Assembly: GCA_963765545.1 (NCBI GenBank)
Contig: CAVXWW010000004.1
Coordinates: 434,001 to 498,000 of the forward strand
Origin: JARRPM01 sp963765545
GTDB lineage: Bacteria > Pseudomonadota > Gammaproteobacteria > Pseudomonadales > Halieaceae
Direction of reading: 5' to 3'
DNA: 64,000 bases
In this document: piece after piece, positions 18,174-27,255 of the stretch
Position numbering within the stretch: the first letter of the stretch is position 1
How the letters are laid out: every line of letters starts with the position of its first letter
Position numbers and translations under genes: made by a program
The notes under the pieces: model-generated
What the model was told of the DNA's origin: nothing
The model's database searches: none
The model's input: only the letters and a program-made list of their open reading frames with translations

Positions 18174-19280
18174 CTATAGCGGTTTTGTCTTTCGCAATAG
18201 TAGTACGCCGCATTCCATGTGGTCTGTATAGGGAAACTGGTCGAACAGGGCGAAGTGCTCTATGCGGTGTGTCTGGCAAAGCACCGCCAGGTTCTCGGCA
18301 AGCGTGTGCGGATTACAGGAAATATAAAGGATTGCGGGGAAGCCCTGGGCCATTACAACACTTTGGGCATCCAGCCCGGCCCGCGGCGGGTCCACAAACA
18401 AAGTGCGCAAATCGTAACTGGACAATGGCCTGGGCAGTTCAGCAAGGCGACGAAATTCCCGTTCACCGTTCATGGCCTGGGTGACTTCTTCCGCTGAGAG
18501 CCGAATAATCTCCACGTTGGAGATCTCGTTGGCGGTAAGGTTTTCCCGGGCGGCGCGCACAGAAGTTTTCGACAGTTCAGTGGCTATCACATTGTCAAAG
18601 TGGCGTGACAGCGGCAGGGTGAAGTTGCCATTGCCACAGTAAAGCTCCAGCAGGTCACCCGCAAGGTCGGCGCTGCGTTCGCAGGCCCAGGTCAGCATCG
18701 CGGTGTTGACCAGCGCATTGGGTTGGGTAAAGGCCTGCTCGTATTGGTTATAGCGGTAGTCCCTGCCCTGGACAGAGAGCGTTTCGCGTACATAGGACTG
18801 GCCGATGACGATCTTCTGCTTGCGACTGCGCCCCACAACCGATACCTCTAACTCCGTCGCCAGGGTTGCGGCCGCCGCTTCCCACTCCTCATCCAGTTTG
18901 CGGTGATAGGCGAGGGTGATGAGCGTGTCTCCAGCCAATGTGGACAGAAATTCAAGCTGGAATAGTTTGCGGCGCAGGGCGGGGCTCTGGCTGAGCAACT
19001 TTTTGAGCGCAGGCATCAACTGCTGTATGCGCTCGCACCCAATCGGAAAGTGATCTATGGGAACCGGGGTAGTGGGGTCGCCGCGCCGAAACATTACAAA
19101 GTCCAGGGCATCGCCATCGTGCCACATGCGAAACTCGGCCCGCATCCTGAAGCTGGTGGGGTCGGATGGGTGGATTGTCGGTACCGGCGGTGAAAAGGGC
19201 GCCAGCATCTTCGTCACGCGAGCAGACTTGTCGGCGAGCAGCTCGCTGTAGCGTGACGGATCAACAGCAGACAGTGGCAT
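18174..19280 (-). CDS. trmA: tRNA (uracil-5-)-methyltransferase TrmA
   Basis: A 368-residue SAM-dependent enzyme that makes m5U54 in the T-loop of tRNA. Seen: the N-terminal RMRAEFRMWHDG substrate region, SAM site ELYCGNGNFTLPL, DPPRAGLD, catalytic Cys in YISCNPHTL, and a C-terminal DHMECGVLL. It lacks the Fe-S Cys cluster of RlmD, which supports TrmA. The ATG at 19280 overlaps the upstream stop (TGATG), giving translational coupling; a longer in-frame version would run back into that gene. It shares a transcription unit with the tus genes, which modify U34, so the cluster is devoted to tRNA uridine modification. Confidence 0.95.
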   Translation of the reverse strand: MPLSAVDPSRYSELLADKSARVTKMLAPFSPPVPTIHPSDPTSFRMRAEFRMWHDGDALDFVMFRRGDPTTPVPIDHFPIGCERIQQLMPALKKLLSQSPALRRKLFQLEFLSTLAGDTLITLAYHRKLDEEWEAAAATLATELEVSVVGRSRKQKIVIGQSYVRETLSVQGRDYRYNQYEQAFTQPNALVNTAMLTWACERSADLAGDLLELYCGNGNFTLPLSRHFDNVIATELSKTSVRAARENLTANEISNVEIIRLSAEEVTQAMNGEREFRRLAELPRPLSSYDLRTLFVDPPRAGLDAQSVVMAQGFPAILYISCNPHTLAENLAVLCQTHRIEHFALFDQFPYTDHMECGVLLLRKTKPL

Positions 19281-20296
19281 CAGTTTAGCCTCGCGGTGTT
19301 GCGATCGCGCCACAGGGCCCCCGCCAGTTTTGTTGCCCCGTCAATATCCAGTGCCGGTTCAAGCAGTGCAAGAGCCAGGGCCGCGGTACCCAACACGGCG
19401 CTGGTGCCATAGCTGTCATCCTCATGGCCTTGCCACAATGCGCGCAGGGGCGCAGCCGATGGTGTCTCTACCGGTTGCGCCCGGGTGGCCATAACCCGCG
19501 GCAACAGCAGTTGTGTACTGCTTGCATTGGCCAGCATGTGCAGTCGGGTATCGGCCTGGGGCTTCAGTTCCACCTCGCCGGAATCCCCCTTGAAGACAAG
19601 TGCCCTGGGCTGTCCCAGCAAGCGATCTGCAGCCTGGTGCAGATCGGCGTAAGCGGGATGGAAGATACTCTGGATACTGGCGGGCGCACGCAATGGGTTG
19701 AGCATGCGGGTCAGGGTGTTTACCGGTGAGCGCAGACCCAGCAGCGGGCGCAGCTGGATCAGCTCGTGCAGTGGCCGGCAGAAATGGCGCAATGGCAGGT
19801 AGCTGACATTGCCCTCATCGAGCTGGGCACTGGCCTCGGCCCAGTCAGCGGCAACCGGTAACCCCAGCTCTCGCATGGCCGGTTCAGTATAGAGGCGCTG
19901 TTGCGTGTGCCCGTCAGCGCCGTGAACCAATACCCGGTAACCCGCTCCGGCAAGCAATACGATGGACAGAATGAACCAGGGGTTTTGGTGCTTCTTGCCA
20001 GCATAGCTTGACCAGTCCAGGTCAACGCAGAGTTCAGCCGGCGGGGCCAGCATTGCCTCACGGCAGGCATCCACAAAACCGGCCAGTTCTTCACCCGTCT
20101 CCTCCTTCACCCGCAGCAGCATCAGGAAAGCGCCAAGCTGTACGTCTTCAACCTCGCCTCGCAGGATCATGCCGAATGCCTGTTTGGCCTCGTCACGATT
20201 GAGCGAGCGGCTGCCGCTTTTCCCCTTGCCCAGAATTCGGACAAAGGGGGCGAAGGGGTGTTCCAGGCCCGGGTTTTCGAAGCTCGATTCGATCAA
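19280..20296 (-). CDS. ybiB: TrpD2/YbiB-type glycosyltransferase-like DNA-binding protein
   Basis: A 338-residue paralogue of anthranilate phosphoribosyltransferase. The E. coli YbiB (TrpD2) protein keeps the TrpD fold but binds nucleic acid instead of anthranilate and is linked to the LexA response. Seen: an N-terminal helical domain with SLNRDEAKQAFGMILRGEVE and LGAFLMLLRVKEET, and the central domain with GLRSPVNTLTRMLNP, as in the TrpD2 family. The phosphoribosyl-binding glycine loop is poorly kept, as expected. It starts 11 bp after tusE and overlaps trmA by one base. Confidence 0.82.
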   Translation of the reverse strand: MIESSFENPGLEHPFAPFVRILGKGKSGSRSLNRDEAKQAFGMILRGEVEDVQLGAFLMLLRVKEETGEELAGFVDACREAMLAPPAELCVDLDWSSYAGKKHQNPWFILSIVLLAGAGYRVLVHGADGHTQQRLYTEPAMRELGLPVAADWAEASAQLDEGNVSYLPLRHFCRPLHELIQLRPLLGLRSPVNTLTRMLNPLRAPASIQSIFHPAYADLHQAADRLLGQPRALVFKGDSGEVELKPQADTRLHMLANASSTQLLLPRVMATRAQPVETPSAAPLRALWQGHEDDSYGTSAVLGTAALALALLEPALDIDGATKLAGALWRDRNTARLN

Positions 20297-20307
20297 CTTT
20301 CAGTGTC

Positions 20308-20625
20308 CTACAGGCAGTTATCAGGTTTTGGCAGGCCGGCGATCTTGCTGCCCAGCTTCGCCGGTGAGCCTGGAAATAATGACATCAGGTAAATACTCCT
20401 GCCCTTGTCTTCTCCCAACTTCAGGCGGCAGTATTTCACCAGGGCGCGCATGGCGGGTGAGCTGTCAAATTCATTGTAGTAATCGCGCAACAGGTAGAGG
20501 ATTTCCCAGTGAGCGTCGGTCAGGGTTAGCTGTTCCTCCTGCGCGATCTGGCTGGCCACTGCCGGTGTCCAGTCTTCCAGTCGTCGCAGGAAGCCCTCCT
20601 TGTCAAAGGCACCCGAGGACAACAC
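20308..20625 (-). CDS. tusE: Sulfur relay protein TusE (DsrC family)
   Basis: A 105-residue sulfur carrier that takes persulfide sulfur from TusBCD and passes it to MnmA for 2-thiouridine at tRNA position 34. Seen: DKEGFLRRLEDW near the start, LTDAHWEILYLLRDYYNEF, and the penultimate Cys in the C-terminal NCL, the active Cys of the family. The second Cys of dissimilatory DsrC is absent, which supports the TusE subclass. The start is a GTG followed by a TTG, without a clear Shine-Dalgarno box, so translation is probably coupled to tusB, whose stop is only 4 bp upstream. Confidence 0.93.
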   Translation of the reverse strand: MLSSGAFDKEGFLRRLEDWTPAVASQIAQEEQLTLTDAHWEILYLLRDYYNEFDSSPAMRALVKYCRLKLGEDKGRSIYLMSLFPGSPAKLGSKIAGLPKPDNCL

Positions 20626-20629
20626 CCGA

Positions 20630-20920
20630 TCAGTACCAGGCCAACTGGCGGGGAAACTGTTCGGACAAGCTTACGAAGCCATCCATATCGATTACTGTGA
20701 TGTCGCCTATGCGCGCCAGCACCCCGGCCGCCGCCGCGTCGTTACCCAGCACATACAGTGCCGCGCCGCAGGCTTGCAGTTCCCGGCCCGATCCCGTGTC
20801 CTCCATAGCACAGTACACGCCGTCCCCCATCAGTAACAGCGCATCGCCGGGGGCAATAAACCTGAGGCAGTCAGCAAAGGCACTGGAACCTGGTGAGCAG
20901 TTCAGGGTATGAAGCGTCAT
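20630..20920 (-). CDS. tusB: Sulfur relay subunit TusB (DsrH family)
   Basis: A 96-residue small subunit of the TusBCD hexamer. Seen: the N-terminal MTLHTLN strand, GDALLLMGDGVY, LYVLGNDAAAAG and the C-terminal VSLSEQFPRQLAWY, matching the usual TusB ending in aromatic residues. It starts 2 bp after the tusC stop and lies within the leftward tusD-tusC-tusB-tusE order known from Pseudomonas and E. coli. Confidence 0.92.
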   Translation of the reverse strand: MTLHTLNCSPGSSAFADCLRFIAPGDALLLMGDGVYCAMEDTGSGRELQACGAALYVLGNDAAAAGVLARIGDITVIDMDGFVSLSEQFPRQLAWY

Positions 20921-20922
20921 AC

Positions 20923-21303
20923 TCAGAATCCCAGCACGTGGTCGTGGCGTTGCAGTAGCTCGCCTATAGCGGCGCGATCCAAGGCCAGGGCGGGCAAGGG
21001 TGCCGACGCCAATTCAAGCTTGTAGCGCGCAGCGGCCTCTGCATCGACGTAAACCTGCTCGATATCGTACAGCGGGAGGGAGGCGAGCAGACGCTCGATG
21101 TTCTTGACGCCCGCCGCATCGGTTTGTTGGCCTTGCAATAGCTGCAGCACGCCGTCACCGCTGAACAGCAGGTCTACCGGCTGGCCAAACGCCGCCGCGC
21201 TAAGGGCGACATCCAGCGAGGCCCGGGCCAGGCTGCTGCCGTAGGGCGAGTGCCTGATGACGACTAATAAACTTTTGGTTTTCGACGCGTCCAACAAGCT
21301 CAA
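20923..21303 (-). CDS. tusC: Sulfur relay subunit TusC (DsrF family)
   Basis: A 126-residue subunit of TusBCD. Seen: LLVVIRHSPYGSSLARASLDVALSAAAFGQ near the N terminus describes the DsrE-fold nucleotide-like loop, then LLFSGDGVLQLL and VDAEAAARY. It lacks a conserved catalytic Cys, as expected of TusC. Its ATG overlaps the tusD stop by 4 bases. Confidence 0.92.
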   Translation of the reverse strand: MSLLDASKTKSLLVVIRHSPYGSSLARASLDVALSAAAFGQPVDLLFSGDGVLQLLQGQQTDAAGVKNIERLLASLPLYDIEQVYVDAEAAARYKLELASAPLPALALDRAAIGELLQRHDHVLGF

Positions 21304-21692
21304 CCTCCGAATGTCACCAGCCGATCAGACGCCGCAGCGGCATCGACCAGTTGCCCCAGGCCCGATACCGTAAATGCGGGGTGAACAGAGGCCGCCGCTT
21401 TTTCGTGCCGTTGTGCTTCGGTCTCATCCAGGGTGCCGTATTTCAGGGCGGAGGCGATACACAGAATAAGTTCCACTCCGTGCTGTTCTGACAGTTCAAC
21501 CCAGGGTTGCAGGCGATCGGCCTCATCCTGGGGGAAGACCGTGGTCGACAGCCCATTGCCGACACCCGCGTCCAGGAAGAATACCCGCCGTATGCTATGG
21601 CCTCTGGCGAGCAGGGCATGAGCGAAACGCGAGGCGGTCATAGCACACTGGCCGGAGGCCGGGGAGGACATGACAAGCAGGGAGTAGATCAC
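21300..21692 (-). CDS. tusD: Sulfur relay subunit TusD (DsrE family)
   Basis: The catalytic subunit of TusBCD, about 130 residues. It carries sulfur from TusA to TusE on a conserved Cys, here in ELILCIASALKYG (about residue 77). The N-terminal VIYSLLVMSSPASGQCAMTA matches the family when the GTG at 21692 is used; a TTG at 21707 would start inside the preceding terminator. No good ribosome binding site was seen. It is the first gene of the tus cluster, separated from yccA by a terminator. Confidence 0.9.
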   Translation of the reverse strand: MIYSLLVMSSPASGQCAMTASRFAHALLARGHSIRRVFFLDAGVGNGLSTTVFPQDEADRLQPWVELSEQHGVELILCIASALKYGTLDETEAQRHEKAAASVHPAFTVSGLGQLVDAAAASDRLVTFGG

Positions 21693-21705
21693 GACAGGGC
21701 ACAAC

Positions 21706-21732
21706 AAAAAAACCCCGGCGTAAACCGGGGTT
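21706..21732 (-). terminator. Rho-independent terminator between yccA and tusD
   Basis: Read leftward, a CCCCGG / CCGGGG stem with a six-base loop is followed by a run of seven T. It should end the yccA transcript or act as an attenuator, so tusD-phhB needs either read-through or a promoter very close to the tusD start. Confidence 0.85.
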
Positions 21733-21752
21733 TGTGAGTGACGCGCCTGTTA

Positions 21753-22427
21753 TCAGTCATCGCCGCTGAAAGCAGTCAGCAGGCTCAGCAAGTGGATGAA
21801 CAGGTTGTAGATGCTCAGGTACAGCGACACGGTGGCCCGGATGTAGTTGGTCTCACCGCCGTTCACGATGCGGCTGGTATCGAACAGGATCAGGCCGGAC
21901 ATGATCATGACCACCGCTGCGGAGATTGTCAGCGACAGGGCGGGGATTGCCAGGAATATATTGGCTATCATCGCGACTACCGCTACCAGCAGTCCCACCA
22001 TCAGGAATCCACCCATGTAGGAGAAGTCCTTGCGGGTCGTCAGGGCATAAGCTGACAGGCCAAAGAATACGACGGCTGTTCCGCCCAGTGCCTGCAGCAC
22101 CAGCTGAGGCCCATTCGGCATGGCCAGGTAGTAATTCAGCATGGGGCCGATGGAAGCTCCCATCACACCGGTGAAGGCAAAAATGGCGAGCAAGCCCTTG
22201 CTCGAGTCCGCAGTGCGATTAACCACAAACAGCAGGCCGAAACCGACCAGGGTGAGAATCAGCGCTGTGCCGTGGCCCAGGCCCATGGCCATGGACAGGC
22301 CAGCTGTAACGGCGCTGAACAGCAGCGTCATGCCCAACAGCATATACGTGTTTTTCAGTACCTTATTGGTGCTGATGGCCGATTCAAGGCCAACGGTATT
22401 CATGTTGTAAAGGCTCTTGTCTTGCAT
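21753..22427 (-). CDS. yccA: Bax inhibitor-1/YccA family inner-membrane protein
   Basis: A 224-residue polytopic protein with seven predicted transmembrane segments. YccA in E. coli is a substrate and modulator of the FtsH protease. Seen: LKNTYMLLGMTLLFSAVTAG at the first membrane segment, GLLAIFAFTGVMGASIGP in the middle, and the C-terminal FDTSRIVNGGETNYIRA motif with conserved charged residues followed by YLSIYNLFIHLL. It is adjacent to the tus cluster, as in Pseudomonas. Confidence 0.93.
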   Translation of the reverse strand: MQDKSLYNMNTVGLESAISTNKVLKNTYMLLGMTLLFSAVTAGLSMAMGLGHGTALILTLVGFGLLFVVNRTADSSKGLLAIFAFTGVMGASIGPMLNYYLAMPNGPQLVLQALGGTAVVFFGLSAYALTTRKDFSYMGGFLMVGLLVAVVAMIANIFLAIPALSLTISAAVVMIMSGLILFDTSRIVNGGETNYIRATVSLYLSIYNLFIHLLSLLTAFSGDD

Positions 22428-22729
22428 GTTTTACTCCGTAGTTCCGCGCACGAACTGTGCGTCGTTTACTTGGACAGATAATACGCCATAAAGTTTCCGT
22501 ATAACATGTTGAAACTTAAATACTTTCTTTGGCGAATTGTGCTCGTGGTGCTCGGGATATCCCCCGGGAACACCAACAGCGTTGACACTATAGCGGAAAA
22601 AGCTGAATTCTCTCAACCATTCCCTGAATAGGGTCATTTGAGCACCCCATACCACCGTCTGACATGATACAGCCCGCCAGTCGCATGGCCGGGTGCGACA
22701 GGCCCGGGAGCGAGTTCTCCCTGGCAAAA
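22428..22729. other. Upstream region of yccA
   Basis: About 300 bp holding the leftward yccA promoter at its left end. An imperfect GC-rich hairpin lies around 22540-22575. I found no gene. Confidence 0.3.
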
Positions 22730-22996
22730 TTAGCCATAAATAGCAGCCAGCTCTTCTTCGCGCTCTACGATCTCCGCCTCTACTGCACGGATTTCCGCAA
22801 TGAACTCCAGGGCGGCCGGAGAAAGAGAGTGCGTCTTGAGTCTAAGAATGCCGTACCTGGCAGGTATAGCCAGGCCGTGTAGCTGCACCATTGTGCCCGC
22901 TGCCAGCTCTGGTTCCGCCTGTCCCAAGCCGGTCAGAGCTAGCACCTCCTTACCTTTGGTAAAACCACTCAGATTAATCGGCACATCGATATGCAC
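22730..22996 (-). pseudogene. Possible C-terminal remnant of a LysR-type regulator
   Basis: An 88-codon frame from a GTG, with the frame open further upstream to a stop near 23097. TGLGQAEPELAAGTMVQLHG followed by RYGILRLKTHSLSPAALEF resembles the end of a LysR effector-binding domain. No HTH domain exists upstream: that space is taken by the next gene's 3' end. I therefore read it as a remnant, but a short unrelated protein is possible. Confidence 0.35.
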
Positions 22997-23095
22997 ACTG
23001 GGGACGAAGTCACCATTCAGCGGATCGATACGGCCGGCGGGGCAGGGCTGCCGTGGGAACCTGCTGCTGATGCGAGAGGGTAAGCGACTGGATGC

Positions 23096-23392
23096 CTAGG
23101 GGTACTGAAGGGCGTCTGCCAGGTTAATGCGCGACTGGTGCAGGATGGGATGCTCCGGGTTGGCAGGCGTTGCCTGCACCCGGCTGCGCATTTGGGCACA
23201 GTTTTTCTCCAGTATGGGGTCCATCTTGTGCCGCAACGTGTCGGTAAGGTCCTGGCCCGCCACCGCTTCAAGTGCGCAGGTTTTGATCGTGTCACACAGC
23301 CCCTCGGCAGCGTCTGTTAGCGCATCCGCACTGCTGTATGTACTAAGCATTAATGCCAGGATCGCCGGTAGTGTTGGTGTTGCATTCAGCAT
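23096..23392 (-). CDS. Small exported cysteine-containing protein of unknown function
   Basis: A 98-residue product when the ATG at 23392 is used; AGGAG lies 9 bases upstream, and the first 24 residues form a signal peptide ending near SSADA. An upstream in-frame start at 23449 has no such support. The mature part has three Cys (GLCDTIKTCALEAVAG and KNCAQMRSRV), suggesting periplasmic disulphides. No family was recognised. It is divergent from the mechanosensitive channel gene. Confidence 0.6.
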   Translation of the reverse strand: MLNATPTLPAILALMLSTYSSADALTDAAEGLCDTIKTCALEAVAGQDLTDTLRHKMDPILEKNCAQMRSRVQATPANPEHPILHQSRINLADALQYP

Positions 23393-23650
23393 GTTATTTG
23401 GCTCCTGGGAGACAGACTCAAGCATAACCGCTAACGTCGAAAAACGCATGCAGCAGCGAATCTATTCATGACCGCCGATCACCCTGTGGCCACCGATCAG
23501 CCCAGGCGGGGCAAGCTGGCACCGCAAATGGCATCTTTCCCGCGGGTTTCAATACTAGCGGGGATCCAGAGGACCCACGCTTTGACGAATTCGTCAGTAT
23601 TGTTGCCGCGGCAATGCTCTTCAACTTGCCTGTAAGCAACGGACATTATC

Positions 23651-26600
23651 GTGATATTGTGGCCAGTGCGTTTGATGAGTGGAACAGGAAGCTTGCTTGA
23701 GATTAGGGGACGGGGTCTTGCTGCCTGCCTGGGCAGGGAGTCTGACAGCGGGTCCTGTTTCGAAGATGAAGATGAGGTGAATGTGGCTGAAGGATTTTGG
23801 CGGAATCGCGATAACAGAAACCTCTGGAGAGATTCGATAGTCTTATCCTTGGTTGGCACCCGTCTGTTCATGTTCTGCCTACTCATTCAGGCTGTGCCTC
23901 TGTCTGCCCAGGAAGGTCCTGCCCTGACGAGTACGCTCGTTGACCAGCGTGTCGCCGCCCTGCGCGAGGAGGGCCTCTCCGATTCAGATGAGCCTCTGAA
24001 GACCTATCGATCTATTGAACTCTGGCTTACCAGCACCCAGGTGCATAAAGGCGATGCGGCCAGGTATTTTGAAGAGCTGACTGGAGCACCGCGACGCGAG
24101 GCAAGGATACAGGCGCGTCTCGATGCTATGGAGCCCGCCCAGGGCGAGGATGGTGGCCTTGCCAAAATGTCGGTGCAGGAGCTGGAAGCAGAACTTCTTC
24201 TGACTCAAAGCGCCACCCGTGACGCAAGAGTGGCGCGGGACATTCTGACCCGGCAACTGGCGGCGAGGGAGAGCAAGAGAGATGCTATACGCGAACGCCT
24301 CGATCAAATCGCCACGCGCCTGGAGGCGATGACGACCTATGGCGGAGTTGTCGACCCCGCCGCCGCGCCGTCGTTTGCCGAGGCGAGCCAATGGCTGGTT
24401 CGAGCCGAGCAGGCGTCATTGCGGGAGGAGCGGTTGGCGCTGTCGGCGCAGCTTGACAGCCAGCCTGTTCGCTATAGCGCCATGGCCGTAGAGCGCGCAG
24501 AACTGCAAGTAAAGATCGATGCACTGGTGGAGCGCACCAGGCTATTGTCAAAGAAATTACAAAATGAGCTGCTAGCCACATCTGCGCAGGACTCGCTGAA
24601 TCTGGCGAGCGATAGTCCAGTCTATGGGCTCGCGCAGGATTATCAGGCAGAAAACGTGATTCTGCGTGAGCAGCGGCGGGAACTGGAGCTCGATTTCACC
24701 GATCTCAGCACTGAGCGGCAAAAACTGCGGCGTACAAACCGCATACTAAACGAACGCTTTGCAAGTGCGCGGCGAGTGGTCGAATTTGCCCACGAAAGTG
24801 ACGATCTGGGTGAAGCGCTGGTGGCTTACTGGGAGGAACTCAACAGGCTGCGGGTGCAAGAGCGGGGGGCCGGGAATTCCCGCCAGGTAGGCGATATCGT
24901 TATGAGCCGCATCCGCCATGAGGAGAGCCTGGCGGAATTGGTGAGCGCAACTGCCTACCTGAATACCGCTCTGGGCGTTGCGGGGCTGAACCCCGTGACG
25001 GTATCACAAGCGGAGCGCGAGGTTCTGCTGGAAATTTTGCTGACAAGGCGAGAGCTTCTGCGCAGTACCATCTCGGTCGAATCTGATGTCATCGATATGT
25101 TGAGCGAGCTACAGGCGAATTACGATGAGTACACGGAAAGTATTGTTGAGTACCGGCGCTTTCTCGACCCCCTGGTATTGTGGCTGCCCAGCGGTTCGCG
25201 ATTGTGGAAAACCGACTTCACCCAAATACCCGGTGAAATAGAAGTTCTTGTCAGCGCGGTTAAAGACACCGAAGTATCTCTCCAGCCTCGCTTTTTCGGT
25301 TTCATGTCGCTGGCATTGATCTTGCTGCTATGTCATTCCCGGCTGCGCGATTACCAGCACCGCCAGAATGAATTTATGTTGCGACCGCGCGATGCATCTA
25401 TTAAATATACTGCACTGGCACTGGTGGCCACCGCTCTGCGGGCGGCACCAGCTGCGCTGATGGTGGCGGCACTGGCTTCGCTGTTCTCCGCAGACAAACA
25501 CATACACTCTGTAACTTTGACCGTTGTCCTGTATAACGTAGCTGCCTGGCTATTTACTGCGAAGCTGCTGAGCATGCTGTGCGAAGAAAACGGGGTAGCG
25601 CGTAAGCATTTTCAATGGGGTACACAAATCTGTGATCGTCTGAGGCTGGAAACCAAATGGTTTTTGCGCTGGTTGTTACCAACGCTTGTCCTCGCTGCGG
25701 TCCTATATCGCCTATACGGCACCGCGCCTATACTGGGGCGCATGGCGATGTTGGCCCTTACCCTCTGGATAGCCCTGCATATCGCACGTGGGCTTTCGCA
25801 GGCACTAAAGACGGGCGGCAGGAAAATACTGACTACCTTTAATGGTCGTTTTCAGCTTGTCCTGGCGTTATTTTCCTTCGCCGTCACTATCGCTGTCGCT
25901 TTTGGATTACGCTTATCCGTGATTTTTGTAATCAACACGGTTATGGACACCCTCCAGGCCGGCGTCGCGCTGGGAATCGGCTACAGTTTTCTGCTGCACT
26001 GGCTGCAGCTTGCGCGCCGTCGCCTGCGCTTTGAAGAGCTGCTAAAAGCGAGAGAGTCGCAACCAGAGCAGCCTCTTTCAGAGATGGGGGTCGTCGAAGA
26101 CAACAAGGAGAACCTTGCTGAACTGGGCGAGGAAACCAGGCAGTTACTGAATGCGGCGGCTATCGTGGTCGCAATTTCAACGCTGTATTTCCTTTGGGCT
26201 CCGATTCTGCCCGTGTTCAATGCTATGTCTGCAGTGACATTGTGGACCTCTACCGTCATGGTAGAAGGTGTGGCAACTGTCAACCAGATCACCCTGGAGA
26301 TTGTCGTTTTTGCGGTCCTGATGATTGGTATAACCGTCTATGCGGCCCGCAAACTACCGGCGTTGGTGGAGCTGGTATTGCGTTCGCGCACGAGTGTTTC
26401 TGCAGGCACGCGCTATACCGTTAGCACCCTGTTGAATTACGTTATCCTCGGCGTTGGATTTCTGGTCGCTCTGTCCAGGCTTGGACTGGACTGGTCGAAG
26501 CTGCAATGGCTGGTAGCAGCGCTGGGCGTTGGTATCGGTTTTGGATTACAGGAAATCGTTGCCAATTTCATCTGCGGGCTGATTATCCTGTTTGAACGGC

Positions 26601-27103
26601 CGATCAGTGTCGGAGATATTATCACCGTGGGTGACCAGGATGGCGTCGTAACCCGGATTCGAATCAGGGCGACCACCATACGCGACTGGGATGGCAAGGA
26701 ACTGCTGATACCCAACAAGGAAATCATCACGGGAAGGCTGCTTAACTGGTCGCTCACCGATACCCGGCTCAGGCTCACATTACCGGTGGGTGTCGCCTAC
26801 GGCAGCGATGCCGCACTGGCACTCAAGATTCTGGCTGAAGCGGTTGCCGATGATAAGCGCGTGCTGACAGATCCGGCGCCGTCCATCATCTTCAGTGATT
26901 TTGGCGATAACTCACTAAACATGATCTGCCGGTTCTATATCGATAATGTCGATAATATGTGGCCGGTCAAGACTGATCTTCACCTGGAAATTTACCGACG
27001 TTTCGAAGAGGCGGGCATCGTCATCTCATACCCGCAGCGCGACGTGCATCTGGACAGCGATGAGCCATTGCGCATCTCTATAGACCCGGCCCCGGCAGCA
27101 TAG
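23651..27103 (+). CDS. MscK/KefA-type mechanosensitive channel
   Basis: A protein of up to 1150 residues. Order: a signal peptide (FMFCLLIQAVPLSAQ, about residues 73-88), a long periplasmic coiled-coil region (about 90-530), roughly ten membrane segments (from about 550), and a C-terminal MscS domain (about 920-1140) with the pore helix region LQWLVAALGVGIGFGLQEIVANF and the beta domain FERPISVGDII. Such channels open under membrane tension and release solutes in hypo-osmotic shock. The start is uncertain: the first 40 residues are unlike a signal peptide, and GTG at 23777 or 23783, just after a GA-rich stretch, may be the true start. A lipoprotein gene follows 150 bp on. Confidence 0.9.
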   Translation: MILWPVRLMSGTGSLLEIRGRGLAACLGRESDSGSCFEDEDEVNVAEGFWRNRDNRNLWRDSIVLSLVGTRLFMFCLLIQAVPLSAQEGPALTSTLVDQRVAALREEGLSDSDEPLKTYRSIELWLTSTQVHKGDAARYFEELTGAPRREARIQARLDAMEPAQGEDGGLAKMSVQELEAELLLTQSATRDARVARDILTRQLAARESKRDAIRERLDQIATRLEAMTTYGGVVDPAAAPSFAEASQWLVRAEQASLREERLALSAQLDSQPVRYSAMAVERAELQVKIDALVERTRLLSKKLQNELLATSAQDSLNLASDSPVYGLAQDYQAENVILREQRRELELDFTDLSTERQKLRRTNRILNERFASARRVVEFAHESDDLGEALVAYWEELNRLRVQERGAGNSRQVGDIVMSRIRHEESLAELVSATAYLNTALGVAGLNPVTVSQAEREVLLEILLTRRELLRSTISVESDVIDMLSELQANYDEYTESIVEYRRFLDPLVLWLPSGSRLWKTDFTQIPGEIEVLVSAVKDTEVSLQPRFFGFMSLALILLLCHSRLRDYQHRQNEFMLRPRDASIKYTALALVATALRAAPAALMVAALASLFSADKHIHSVTLTVVLYNVAAWLFTAKLLSMLCEENGVARKHFQWGTQICDRLRLETKWFLRWLLPTLVLAAVLYRLYGTAPILGRMAMLALTLWIALHIARGLSQALKTGGRKILTTFNGRFQLVLALFSFAVTIAVAFGLRLSVIFVINTVMDTLQAGVALGIGYSFLLHWLQLARRRLRFEELLKARESQPEQPLSEMGVVEDNKENLAELGEETRQLLNAAAIVVAISTLYFLWAPILPVFNAMSAVTLWTSTVMVEGVATVNQITLEIVVFAVLMIGITVYAARKLPALVELVLRSRTSVSAGTRYTVSTLLNYVILGVGFLVALSRLGLDWSKLQWLVAALGVGIGFGLQEIVANFICGLIILFERPISVGDIITVGDQDGVVTRIRIRATTIRDWDGKELLIPNKEIITGRLLNWSLTDTRLRLTLPVGVAYGSDAALALKILAEAVADDKRVLTDPAPSIIFSDFGDNSLNMICRFYIDNVDNMWPVKTDLHLEIYRRFEEAGIVISYPQRDVHLDSDEPLRISIDPAPAA

Positions 27104-27255
27104 CTGCCAAAACAGGTCATGGCTGAGCACCCGCAGGATTATCGGATCCTCTGAACCAGTATCACCGATGGAAAAAGCAGTGTGGTGAATTGTTCCAACC
27201 CCCGGCAGGCGCTTGAAATTGGAGTTTGAGAGGAAAACGTAACCAAAGGAATGAA

